19,236 nt of DNA, from contig NZBV01000029.1 of assembly GCA_002686355.1 (NCBI GenBank), forward strand, positions 1 to 19,236. The letters run 5' to 3'. Position 1 is the first letter of the stretch; each line of letters opens with the position of its first letter. Below, piece after piece: positions 7,967 to 14,822 of the stretch. A model generated the notes under the pieces. That model ran no database searches. It was not told the origin of the DNA and saw nothing but the letters and a program-made list of their open reading frames with translations. The stretch comes from Candidatus Pacearchaeota archaeon. GTDB lineage: Archaea; Nanobdellota; Nanobdellia; Pacearchaeales; GW2011-AR1. The translations under genes and the position numbers were made by a program.

Positions 7967-8821
7967 CTAATTAAAAAATATCGGCGTGAGATAAACTTCT
8001 ATTGTTGCTGCAACTACAAGAAAAACTAGTGCAATGAATAAGAGAATTGCTGTATTCTCAAGAATTCTTATCATTTTTGGATTTCTAAAGCCGTTTTTGA
8101 TTACACCGACTCCGAGAATCCCTCCTGCCAGAGCAGTGATAAAATACGCTGCAATTTCAGGAAACCCGTGAATCATATATCTTAGAACTCCAAATGGAAT
8201 CTCTGCTAATTGATATTTTGTGAAAATTCCTATTGCTGCTGCAATCACACTCGCATTCCATGCCAGCACAAAAATCGCTCCAGCCCCAAATATTAATGAA
8301 AAAATCAAGGTGAAAATCATGACATAAACATTATTTTCTATTATTGACAGAAACCTGATGTCTTTTGTTGCTGCTCCGCTTATGGTATCTCCAATTGAGT
8401 ATTCTTGAACACATTTTTCAATTTCTCCTGGACTGTTAATCATGCAATAAGTTTTTATTTGCGCGTTGAACAGATTATCGTCCTGCAACACAATGTGAAA
8501 AAATGAAAACGCAAGTATAAAACCCAGGAATAGCCACATAAAAGCAAAGATAGCATCCTTGTGCACTCTCCAGACACTTAAGAGTCCTTCCACATGCTCG
8601 TCTTCTTCTGCTTCCTGTTTAATCAGGAAATACATAAACGGGAGTGAAAACATCACACAAAAAATCACTACAATCATCCCTGCAAAGTTTGACAAAACAG
8701 GGTCTGTACTGAAAAACCATTTTACAAGCAATAATGAAAGAGACCCATAGATAAGTCCAACAAACAACATTTTCACTGGACCTCTTTCAACTCTTTTTGG
8801 GTTAATAATTGATTCCAGCAT
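7967..8821 (-). CDS. SpoIIM/DUF95 family integral membrane protein
   Basis: A 284-residue protein with about six membrane segments (roughly 18-38, 46-66, 90-111, 165-200, 222-242, 255-275). The family hallmark HGFPEIAAYF is at 218-227, followed by a glycine-rich helix AGGILGVG. Stage II sporulation protein M homologues are widespread in archaea that never sporulate; their biochemical role is unknown, though the fold has been likened to membrane remodelling or transport components. The predicted external loop (112-163) contains two cysteines, C126 and C137, that could form a disulfide. It is transcribed away from the R15P-isomerase-like gene and has its own TATA box 26 bases from the ATG, so its message is probably leaderless. 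It is apparently monocistronic. Confidence 0.85.
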   Translation of the reverse strand: MLESIINPKRVERGPVKMLFVGLIYGSLSLLLVKWFFSTDPVLSNFAGMIVVIFCVMFSLPFMYFLIKQEAEEDEHVEGLLSVWRVHKDAIFAFMWLFLGFILAFSFFHIVLQDDNLFNAQIKTYCMINSPGEIEKCVQEYSIGDTISGAATKDIRFLSIIENNVYVMIFTLIFSLIFGAGAIFVLAWNASVIAAAIGIFTKYQLAEIPFGVLRYMIHGFPEIAAYFITALAGGILGVGVIKNGFRNPKMIRILENTAILLFIALVFLVVAATIEVYLTPIFFN

Positions 8822-8842
8822 AGTATACTTAAAAAAAGAGAA

Positions 8843-8851
8843 TTTTTAAAG
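8843..8851 (-). promoter_or_regulatory. TATA box of the SpoIIM gene (leaderless)
   Basis: Minus-strand CTTTAAAAA centred about 26 bases upstream of the ATG at 8821. No Shine-Dalgarno site precedes the ATG, which supports leaderless initiation. The 230-base divergent region 8822-9051 otherwise shows no convincing gene. Confidence 0.55.
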
Positions 8852-9022
8852 TTTCTTGAATTTATTCATTCATCAAATAGAGGGCATTCTTCCTCGTCCC
8901 TAACTCTATCCCCTTCTGTTACTTTGTCCAACTAATCAATCTATTGATAGTTGAAAATTTTATTGAAGAGTTGTTCACATTAACTATCCCTGAAAAATCT
9001 GCAAGTGGTAGCGAGCCTAACA

Positions 9023-9031
9023 TTTTTATAA
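9023..9031 (+). promoter_or_regulatory. TATA box of the R15P isomerase-like gene (leaderless)
   Basis: TTTTTATAA centred about 25 bases upstream of the ATG at 9052. The bases just ahead of the ATG contain no Shine-Dalgarno site. A leaderless transcript is the simplest reading. Confidence 0.5.
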
Positions 9032-9051
9032 TCACAATCCTTGTTTAGTTT

Positions 9052-9846
9052 ATGAACAAAAAAAAGAAGTTTAGTCAGATAGTTAGGGATATTAAATCTG
9101 TGAAGATTCAGGGTGCGCGAAATATTGCAAGAGCTGCATTAAAAGCTTATTCCCTGGTTCCGACAAAAGCATCAAAGAAGAGGTTGCTTGATTCTCGCCC
9201 AACAGAACCAATGATGGAAAATGTTCTTGAGCTGGCTGAAAAGACAAAGGATTATAAAAAAATTCTAAAGCATTTTGACGAGGCACAGAACAAGATAAAC
9301 AAGAAAGTGTGTAAACTAATGAAGAACAAGGATGTGATTTTTACTCATTGTCATTCTACTAATGTTATTAATGCTCTGATTTACGCTAAAAAAAAGGGCA
9401 GAATGTTTGAGGTCTATAACACAGAAACACGGCCATTGTTTCAGGGAAGAAAAACTGCACGTGAGCTGAGAAAAGCAGGGATTAAAGTCACAATGTTTGT
9501 TGACTCTGCATTAGGTGTTGCACTTTCTAAAAAGCAGGGTACAAAAAAAGCAACAAAGGTCTTTCTCGGAGCAGATGCAATAACAAGCAAGGGGATAATT
9601 AACAAGGTCGGAAGTGAAACAATTGTACGCATTGCAAAACAAGAAAAAATCCCCGTTTATGTGATGGCAGATTCATGGAAGTTTACAAATAAGAAACTTC
9701 TTCTTGAAAACCGAAAATTGAATGAGGTCTGGGGCAAAGCCCCTAAGGGGATTAAGATAAAGAATCCTGCTTTTGAATTTGTGCCGAAGAAATTTGTGAA
9801 GAAGGTGATTACTGAAGAAGGGAAATATCTGAAGATATCCAATTAA
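9052..9846 (+). CDS. ribose-1,5-bisphosphate isomerase / eIF2B-alpha-like protein
   Basis: A 264-residue member of the eIF2B alpha/beta/delta-MtnA-R15P isomerase family. Family motifs in order: IQGARNIARAA at 19-29, RPTEP at 49-53, THCHSTNV at 98-105, TETRPLFQGRKTA at 124-136, MFVDSA at 148-153, and FLGADAITSKGIINKVGS at 171-188. The catalytic cysteine and aspartate of archaeal R15P isomerase correspond to C100 and D175 and are both present, favouring an enzyme over a pure translation-factor subunit. That enzyme converts ribose-1,5-bisphosphate to ribulose-1,5-bisphosphate for form III RubisCO in AMP salvage. It is about 60 residues shorter than typical R15P isomerases, mostly in the N-terminal helical part. 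It is the only plus-strand gene here, so no partner enzymes are seen. MtnA-like methylthioribose-phosphate isomerase is a less likely alternative. Confidence 0.8.
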   Translation: MNKKKKFSQIVRDIKSVKIQGARNIARAALKAYSLVPTKASKKRLLDSRPTEPMMENVLELAEKTKDYKKILKHFDEAQNKINKKVCKLMKNKDVIFTHCHSTNVINALIYAKKKGRMFEVYNTETRPLFQGRKTARELRKAGIKVTMFVDSALGVALSKKQGTKKATKVFLGADAITSKGIINKVGSETIVRIAKQEKIPVYVMADSWKFTNKKLLLENRKLNEVWGKAPKGIKIKNPAFEFVPKKFVKKVITEEGKYLKISN

Positions 9847-9955
9847 ATATGAATTACTTTCGCTCTAGTTTATATTCTTCGGATTTCATGGTCGTTACAT
9901 CCAGAACAAAGTTTTATTTTATCCCTAAAAAATCTAAGTATTCCTGGGGAATCAA

Positions 9956-9980
9956 GTCTTTCTTTTTTGTTTTTATTTTT
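9956..9980 (+). terminator. T-rich tract, possible archaeal terminator
   Basis: Successive runs of T (6, 5 and 5) lie on the plus strand about 110 bases after the R15P-isomerase-like stop. Archaeal RNA polymerase terminates on such tracts without a hairpin. The same bases encode lysines of a possible 23-residue minus-strand ORF (9914-9985), so the run could have another cause. Confidence 0.35.
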
Positions 9981-10071
9981 CCCATAAAAACTTTTTCTTA
10001 GTTTTCAATAGAATAATTCTGGTTTAAAAGTTTGAATTAATTGATATTCTGAAGTACATGAAAATTTCTGA

Positions 10072-10494
10072 TTAATTATTCTTTTCCTTTCTTCCCTTCT
10101 CTTTTTGTTGCTCTTCTTGTGCCTTCTCAACAATCTCCCTGAACTCTCCTCCAATTTTCTCAAGATTTTTTTCAAGATCTTTTTGAGCTTCAAGCAGTTT
10201 CTTAATCTGAGAATCAACAAGTTCTTTTGTCTGTGCAATATTTTTTGTCACAAAATTCTTTCCGCCAATATCAACAACAAGGTCTTCTGAAATCAACTTT
10301 GCTTTTGTAAAAATTCCCCTCCCAATCGGCGCCATAATTTCCTTGCCCTTCTTGCCAACCAATTCATCGAGTCCAAAATTAAGATTAGTCATTTCATTTA
10401 TTGCCTGTTCTACTGCTCGAATCTGTTGCTGAATCTGTTGCATCTGCTGCTCAAACATACTTAGCTTGAACATCGTTTCTTGTTGATTTTCCAT
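10072..10494 (-). CDS. pfdA: prefoldin alpha subunit
   Basis: A 140-residue protein with the prefoldin alpha layout. An N-terminal coiled-coil helix (about 1-45, rich in Gln and Met heptads such as QQMQQIQQQIRAVEQ) leads into a middle beta-hairpin region with MAPIGRGIFTKAKL and VDIGGKNFVTKN. A second coiled coil runs from about 88 to the Lys/Glu-rich end. Alpha and beta subunits form the hexameric jellyfish chaperone that hands unfolded proteins to the thermosome in the cytoplasm. The beta subunit gene is not in this window. It starts 12 bases after the DUF106 gene and is presumably co-transcribed with it. Length is normal for the family. Confidence 0.9.
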   Translation of the reverse strand: MENQQETMFKLSMFEQQMQQIQQQIRAVEQAINEMTNLNFGLDELVGKKGKEIMAPIGRGIFTKAKLISEDLVVDIGGKNFVTKNIAQTKELVDSQIKKLLEAQKDLEKNLEKIGGEFREIVEKAQEEQQKEKGRKEKNN

Positions 10495-10506
10495 ACTTTT
10501 CCAGAA

Positions 10507-10902
10507 TTAAACAACTTTTAAAACTTTCCTTAACACAATACTAGAAATCATTGCAGCACCAATATACCACCAAATCCATCCTGAAAGGACTTCTGCATAA
10601 ACATTTCTTACCCACATAATCAACAAAAGAATTGGAACCATCGTATACAACATTGGCTTAAAAGAATGTTTCATAAGTTCCATAGAGCATGCCATCATCT
10701 CCTTCTGGATCTCTGATTGCTTTTTAATATCCCCCTTAGCGTCTTTCAACTTAATCTGACAAGCCTTTTGAATTTTCTTCAACTCCCTCATCCGATTTTG
10801 GTCTGTAAATTTTTTAGTAATTATAGTCATAACTAAGGTAACTAAAAAACCAAGAATGATAATACTGACTTTTGGATTTGCAATCATCAACTCTTTTATC
10901 AT
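10507..10902 (-). CDS. DUF106 / EMC3-TMCO1-like (Oxa1 superfamily) membrane protein insertase
   Basis: A 131-residue archaeal YidC-like protein. It has one N-terminal hydrophobic helix, a cytoplasmic coiled coil rich in Lys, Gln and Glu (roughly 35-75, including KKQSEIQKEMMACSMELMKH), then two C-terminal helices with MVPILLLIMWVRNVY. This three-helix design with a charged coiled coil matches archaeal DUF106 proteins, which are homologous to Get1/EMC3/TMCO1 and YidC and are thought to insert membrane proteins. Two adjacent ATGs exist at 10905 and 10902. The TATA box at 10923-10931 is best spaced for the second, so 10902 is preferred. The neighbour secY makes a co-located protein-insertion module, but with a separate promoter. 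Confidence 0.88.
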   Translation of the reverse strand: MIKELMIANPKVSIIILGFLVTLVMTIITKKFTDQNRMRELKKIQKACQIKLKDAKGDIKKQSEIQKEMMACSMELMKHSFKPMLYTMVPILLLIMWVRNVYAEVLSGWIWWYIGAAMISSIVLRKVLKVV

Positions 10903-10922
10903 CATATTAATTAGGAAAATTC

Positions 10923-10931
10923 TTTTTTAAA
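10923..10931 (-). promoter_or_regulatory. TATA box of the DUF106-prefoldin transcript
   Basis: Minus-strand TTTAAAAAA between the secY stop and the DUF106 start. Its centre lies about 25-26 bases ahead of the ATG at 10902, again implying a leaderless mRNA. It marks a transcription boundary after secY. Confidence 0.5.
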
Positions 10932-10964
10932 GTTTCTGGAAATCTTTTATTGTTACATTTAAGC

Positions 10965-12404
10965 CTAACCACCTACAAACTTCTGCATCATCGGTGCCAT
11001 ATCTGTTTGATGTTGTTGTGCAATGTTCTGGTAAAACTGGAACATAATCATAATCACCAATAAAATTGCTGTCCCTGAAACCAAAGCCCCTAATAAATCT
11101 GTGGCTGACGCAAGCAAGCCAATTGCAATCCCACCCATAACTGTCAAAGGCATAATATACCTGTCAAGAATGCTTTCCAGAACTCTTATGTCCTGCCTGA
11201 ATCCAGCAACCTGCAACCCAGACGAGGCAATTTTTTTTGCCTGTGCTCTTGAATCCATTCCAGATGTCTTAACCCAAAATATAGAAAACATAGTCGAGAA
11301 AATAACAAAAAATAAAATGTGTGTAAAGCCTTGAACCAGATATCTTGTTAAGAATCCCCCCCTGATGGATAATTCTACCAGATTTGTAGAACCCATCCAA
11401 AATGCCAAACCTGAAACAGCCTGTCCGTCAATAAAATGCCCAAGAAAACCAAAGTATGAGGCTATCTTTGCTCCTCCCTCACAAACTCCCCCTTCTATCA
11501 AACATGGAGTAGCTGCATTTTCAAGAATCCCTCCAAATAATTGTATGTTTGCAATCAGCGCAGCAGTAAAAATAACAGGAATAACAGATGCATAGAAAAA
11601 TGCTAAGGGCCATTTCACACCATATCCCCTGATTCTTCCAAACGACAATGGAATCTCAACTTTCAACGATTGTGCCCAGACAACAATTAGGAAAATCAAA
11701 ATAGTTGCCGCAATCGCAGCAAGAGCTATTGTTGCTTCTGTTTTTGCTCCGCCTGCAAATGATTGAATCAAGACAAACACTTTTCCAGAACAAGCAGTAT
11801 TCCCCCAATCAAGCAAACAATTTTTCCCTTGTTGATTAATAAACTGAAATGCAGAAGTAAATAATCTCCAAGATACCCCCGCTCCAATAAACAAGCTAAC
11901 ACCAGAACCAAAACCCCATTTTTGAGTCACTTCATCCATATAAAAAATAGCCAAGCCCCCTAAAATCAACTGGCCAATCACCAATCCTGTAAACCCAGGA
12001 GTGGCTTCAAGCCCTTTCATTAAAACATAAACCAGCGCCTCAAAAACTATAAAAAATAACACCATTAACTTCTGAAGTCCCTGAAAGAATTTTTTTCCTT
12101 CAACTGTATTAGTATCTATATTTAAAATACCTGCACCAGTAAGCAATTGCAAGATAATTGATGCCATTACAATTGGCCCAATACCCAGTGAGATGATACT
12201 CCCAAAATCAGTCCCAAGGATTATAGCTAGATACTCAAATCTTGAAAGAGCATTTTCAGACAACCCAAAAAGTGGAATATTCGCCAACACAAAAAAACTC
12301 ACAAGTATTATCAAAGTCCATTTTAATTTAACTTTAAAATCAACTTTTTTTTCTATTGGTTTTCTAACTTCTGGGATAAAACTAAATATGCTCTTAAAGT
12401 TCAT
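10965..12404 (-). CDS. secY: preprotein translocase subunit SecY
   Basis: A 479-residue, ten-helix translocon channel of the archaeal SecY/Sec61-alpha type. TM1 (about 28-48) runs into the NIPLFGL segment, followed by the plug region (YLAIILGTDFGSIISLGIGPIVMASIILQ split across about 58-86). The ribosome-contacting cytoplasmic loop 6/7 carries SFGRIRGYGVKWP at 254-266, and loop 8/9 has the KTSGMDSRAQAKKIASSG region at 379-396. All four cysteines fall in predicted external loops: C196 and C205 between TM5 and TM6, C301 and C308 between TM7 and TM8. It is the last gene of the ribosomal operon, two bases after a small ORF, the classic uL15-secY order with one insertion. No Shine-Dalgarno site is evident, so translation probably relies on coupling. 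Confidence 0.97.
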   Translation of the reverse strand: MNFKSIFSFIPEVRKPIEKKVDFKVKLKWTLIILVSFFVLANIPLFGLSENALSRFEYLAIILGTDFGSIISLGIGPIVMASIILQLLTGAGILNIDTNTVEGKKFFQGLQKLMVLFFIVFEALVYVLMKGLEATPGFTGLVIGQLILGGLAIFYMDEVTQKWGFGSGVSLFIGAGVSWRLFTSAFQFINQQGKNCLLDWGNTACSGKVFVLIQSFAGGAKTEATIALAAIAATILIFLIVVWAQSLKVEIPLSFGRIRGYGVKWPLAFFYASVIPVIFTAALIANIQLFGGILENAATPCLIEGGVCEGGAKIASYFGFLGHFIDGQAVSGLAFWMGSTNLVELSIRGGFLTRYLVQGFTHILFFVIFSTMFSIFWVKTSGMDSRAQAKKIASSGLQVAGFRQDIRVLESILDRYIMPLTVMGGIAIGLLASATDLLGALVSGTAILLVIMIMFQFYQNIAQQHQTDMAPMMQKFVGG

Positions 12405-12406
12405 GA

Positions 12407-12580
12407 TTATTTATTTGAAAAAGTGCAGAGCACTTTGTCTGGGTATTTAATTCCTTTGAAATATTTACCCAAAAATACATTTTTCACAGCGCATTTATCT
12501 TGTTTCCAATGAAAGCCTTTTTGGTTAAATGCCAAATCAACATCCATATTAACACCTTTTAGTTCTTTTATTTCACTCAT
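12407..12580 (-). CDS. small unrecognised protein between uL15 and SecY
   Basis: A 57-residue ORF whose start overlaps the uL15 stop by 8 bases and whose stop lies two bases before secY, so it fills the junction exactly. It has one tryptophan and two cysteines (KCAVKNVF and VLCTF) in an ordinary soluble-protein composition, with the string KCAVKNVFLGKYFKGIKYPD in the middle. I have a weak impression that similar short proteins occur in other DPANN genomes, but cannot confirm it. An alternative start is the ATG at 12547, which has a GGTG Shine-Dalgarno-like string a few bases upstream and gives 46 residues outside uL15. Function unknown; the operon position suggests co-expression with the translation machinery. 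Confidence 0.6.
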   Translation of the reverse strand: MSEIKELKGVNMDVDLAFNQKGFHWKQDKCAVKNVFLGKYFKGIKYPDKVLCTFSNK

Positions 12581-13022
12581 TTTTATTATTCGTTTTAACA
12601 ACTTTTTCTTTCTTAATCAATTGAATCTCCCCGCCAGCCTTCTTAATCTTCTCCATCGCAGACTTTGATGCTCCTTTTGCTTTAATAATAAATTTATCCT
12701 TAATCTCTCCTTTGCCGAGAATCTTGTAACCCTTTAAGTCAACTTTTCCTGGTTTATATTTTTCCTGAACATCTCTAACATTTATCCTGTTTGATTTGTC
12801 TCTTTTTGTTTTGCGACTTGTAATGCCTTTTTTTCCAAAATATTCATGACCATATTTGTTAATCACACTTGGTTTTTTCTGGTCTCCTTTCTTCCCGCTT
12901 CCAGCCATTCCAACTCCTCCCTTGCTTCCACTTTTTTTACGATTAACCCTTGCTCCACCTCCGTGGGTTCCCATTTTCCTTCCATGCATCCTTGACGATT
13001 TTTTACGCTTTTTTGTTTTCAT
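12573..13022 (-). CDS. rpl15: 50S ribosomal protein uL15
   Basis: A 149-residue archaeal/eukaryotic-type uL15. The basic N-terminal tail that threads into rRNA is visible as the glycine-rich stretch SRMHGRKMGTHGGGARVNRK and GSKGGVGMAGSGKKGD (residues about 9-47). The globular part includes YKILGKGEIKDKFIIKAKGASKSAMEKIKKAGG, split across about 97-130, which carries the family's G-x-G and S-x-x-A-x-E-K-I-x-x-A-G-G signature. The start overlaps the uL30 stop by one base (TAATG). Its end overlaps a small ORF rather than secY directly. Confidence 0.96.
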   Translation of the reverse strand: MKTKKRKKSSRMHGRKMGTHGGGARVNRKKSGSKGGVGMAGSGKKGDQKKPSVINKYGHEYFGKKGITSRKTKRDKSNRINVRDVQEKYKPGKVDLKGYKILGKGEIKDKFIIKAKGASKSAMEKIKKAGGEIQLIKKEKVVKTNNKNE

Positions 13023-13384
13023 TACAACATCCTCCCAATAAGTTCATTCATTTTTTTATTTTCACCAAGAACCCCCTTTCCAACTCCAAAATGTTTTTTG
13101 CTTTCAATTCCCCCTCGCGGGGGGTGCAACCTAAAAAAGGGTTTTAATTTTCCTTTGGCATCTTTTTGCCCACGTTTGTTAACAAGCTTTTTGTAAACTT
13201 CCTCGCTAATTTCTCCATGAGCAACAAAATCTCTAACTTTTTTTACCATTCCCAATTGAACTTCTGTTGGCTTGTCAAAAACAACACACACATATTTTCG
13301 TCTCAATCTAAGACGATGTAGAGTTTCAATTATTGGTTTATTCAATCCAACCTGCCCTGTTATTCGGATTACTGCGAGTTTCAT
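13022..13384 (-). CDS. rpl30: 50S ribosomal protein uL30, compact form
   Basis: A 120-residue uL30. The first 75 residues are the normal fold (MKLAVIRITGQVGLNKPI, then LHRLRLRRKYVCVVF and FVAHGEISEEVYKKLVNKRG). The end has the archaeal signature FRLHPPRGG near 84-92 and a glycine-rich GKGVLGENKKMNELIGRM tail. Archaeal relatives are usually around 150 residues and have a helical segment between the KRG motif and FRLHPPRGG. Here that middle is reduced to about ten residues (QKDAKGKLKP). It overlaps uS5 by four bases (ATGA) and uL15 by one. The remaining rRNA-binding parts look intact, so it is probably functional. Confidence 0.95.
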   Translation of the reverse strand: MKLAVIRITGQVGLNKPIIETLHRLRLRRKYVCVVFDKPTEVQLGMVKKVRDFVAHGEISEEVYKKLVNKRGQKDAKGKLKPFFRLHPPRGGIESKKHFGVGKGVLGENKKMNELIGRML

Positions 13385-14334
13385 TTTTTATTTGTTTTCT
13401 CCAATGCATTTATGCATGCTTTGACCAAATTGAAGGTTGTTCTTTTCTTTCCAGATGTCCTACTATAAGCATCTTTTATTCCTGCAAATTTTAGAATTTT
13501 TTTTAATTCATCTCCGACAACTAAGCCAGTTCCTTGCGGGGCAGGAATCAGCTCAATCTTAACACTTCCTGATTTTCCAGCTATCTTAAAAGGGATTGTG
13601 TGAAGTTCAGAACAATCACAATCAAATGCAGAACAGCTTCTTTTGACTTTAAAGAGATTTAATTTTGCTTTTCTTATTGCCTTATCTCTCGCAGGCAGGG
13701 TTTCTTTTGCTTTTCCAGCGCCAATTCCAATATGCCCATCTTCATCACCAACAACGGCCATTGTAGAAAACGATGGAATATTTCCTTCTTTTGTTTTTCT
13801 CTGTGTCTGTCTCCAGGCTCTTCTCTTTCCCCCTCCAAACTTCCCCTTCGCCTGTCCAATAGAGATCAAATCAGATTTAACTTCAGTTAATGTATCAACA
13901 ATCTCTGGCTCAAGAATCTTCAGATTCTTATCCAATATTTCATCAATATCTCGAATTTTCTCATCCTTTACATCTCTTCCTAACTTTGTTTTTGGCTCCC
14001 AGCTTTCCACAGTATCAGCATCTTTTTTCCGCTTTTCTTTATCTCCGCTAACCCTTCCTTCAACTTCTTCTTTCATCTTTGTCAGTTCTTGTAGTTCTTT
14101 TTCATTAAGAACCTCTTCTGGTTTTTCAGCAAATTCGTCTTCCTGATTTTGCGAACTCGCACGCTCGTTTGATTGATTGTTAACATTGATTAAAGAATTC
14201 TCATTAACTTTTTCAGTAGGCTTAATGCCCTCTTTGTTCTCTTCATCAGCTACTTCATTATTCTCCGGGGCATTAGCTTCAGCTATTTTTTCATTATCAG
14301 TTACTTCTTGCATTTCAATTTTTTCTTCAGTCAT
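13381..14334 (-). CDS. rps5: 30S ribosomal protein uS5 with long acidic N-terminal extension
   Basis: A 317-residue uS5, compared with roughly 210-240 in most archaea. The conventional protein begins near residue 110 at ESWEPKTKLGR. It continues with GKFGGGKRRAWRQTQRK, the MAVVGDEDGHIGIG loop near 192-205, the cysteine cluster C234/C239/C241 with H245 typical of archaeal uS5, and APQGTGLVVGD near 265-274. The first 110 residues are Glu/Asn/Asp/Lys-rich with no hydrophobic core and look disordered. The ATG overlaps the uL18 stop by four bases, and several internal ATGs (for example at residue 87) could give shorter products. The extension could reach solvent from the small-subunit back; no function is evident. 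Confidence 0.95.
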   Translation of the reverse strand: MTEEKIEMQEVTDNEKIAEANAPENNEVADEENKEGIKPTEKVNENSLINVNNQSNERASSQNQEDEFAEKPEEVLNEKELQELTKMKEEVEGRVSGDKEKRKKDADTVESWEPKTKLGRDVKDEKIRDIDEILDKNLKILEPEIVDTLTEVKSDLISIGQAKGKFGGGKRRAWRQTQRKTKEGNIPSFSTMAVVGDEDGHIGIGAGKAKETLPARDKAIRKAKLNLFKVKRSCSAFDCDCSELHTIPFKIAGKSGSVKIELIPAPQGTGLVVGDELKKILKFAGIKDAYSRTSGKKRTTFNLVKACINALEKTNKK

Positions 14335-14822
14335 TTTAAATTTCCAATTTTTGATTTAATTTCTTCAAATGGAATTTTATCTTTTAAATGCTCTCCTTTG
14401 ATCCTGTCATCTGAAGGAAAAGTTTCATCTTTGCATTTAATTTTAACACCAGCATCCTTCAAACCTTTTAAGAATGCAAACACTTTTGTTTTGTGCAGAG
14501 TTCTGACCATTCCAGAATCAACAATAGGATTCACTAATTTTTTGCTAGCAATCTGTTTACCGATTAAATAACCTATAAGATATGCTGCAGTTATTGATTT
14601 TAAACTTCCACTCTTGCTTTCTGGCCACCCATATTTTAGCAAATCTTTTGAATTAATCCCCCACACAACTTTGTCTTTTGCTTCCTTGCTTTTGACATAT
14701 TGTGCAATAATGTACTTGTTTGTCCGTCGGAAAATAACCCTTGGCTTTTCACTCTTCAGTAATTTCAATCTTCTTCCATAATTTGTCTTATGTTCTTTTC
14801 GTCTTCTTTTCAATGTCTTCAT
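14331..14822 (-). CDS. rpl18: 50S ribosomal protein uL18
   Basis: A 163-residue archaeal uL18, the 5S rRNA-binding protein of the central protuberance. The N-terminus KRRRKEHKTNYGRRLKLLKS and then RVIFRRTNKYIIAQ match the family, as do AAYLIGYLIGKQI and the archaeal C-terminal half VFAFLKGLKDAGVKI with FPSDDRIKGEHL. Overlaps eL19 upstream and uS5 downstream by four bases each. Length is slightly shorter than in many euryarchaea, mostly at the extreme C-terminus. Confidence 0.95.
   Translation of the reverse strand: MKTLKRRRKEHKTNYGRRLKLLKSEKPRVIFRRTNKYIIAQYVKSKEAKDKVVWGINSKDLLKYGWPESKSGSLKSITAAYLIGYLIGKQIASKKLVNPIVDSGMVRTLHKTKVFAFLKGLKDAGVKIKCKDETFPSDDRIKGEHLKDKIPFEEIKSKIGNLK

Noticed and set aside
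8934..8950. Short inverted repeat ATCAA/TTGAT between the divergent promoters as an operator
   Set aside because: Only five base pairs in AT-rich DNA and not close to either TATA box; expected by chance.
8919..9023. 34-residue minus-strand ORF in the divergent promoter region
   Set aside because: No promoter or Shine-Dalgarno site at proper distance, ordinary random composition, and its start lies in the TATA box of the opposite gene.
10005..10238. 77-codon minus-strand frame overlapping prefoldin alpha
   Set aside because: Alternate frame of the coiled-coil coding region with no family features.
13643..14146. 167-codon plus-strand frame antisense to uS5
   Set aside because: Serine/phenylalanine-rich translation typical of an antisense shadow of a Glu/Lys-rich gene; uS5 on the other strand is clearly real.
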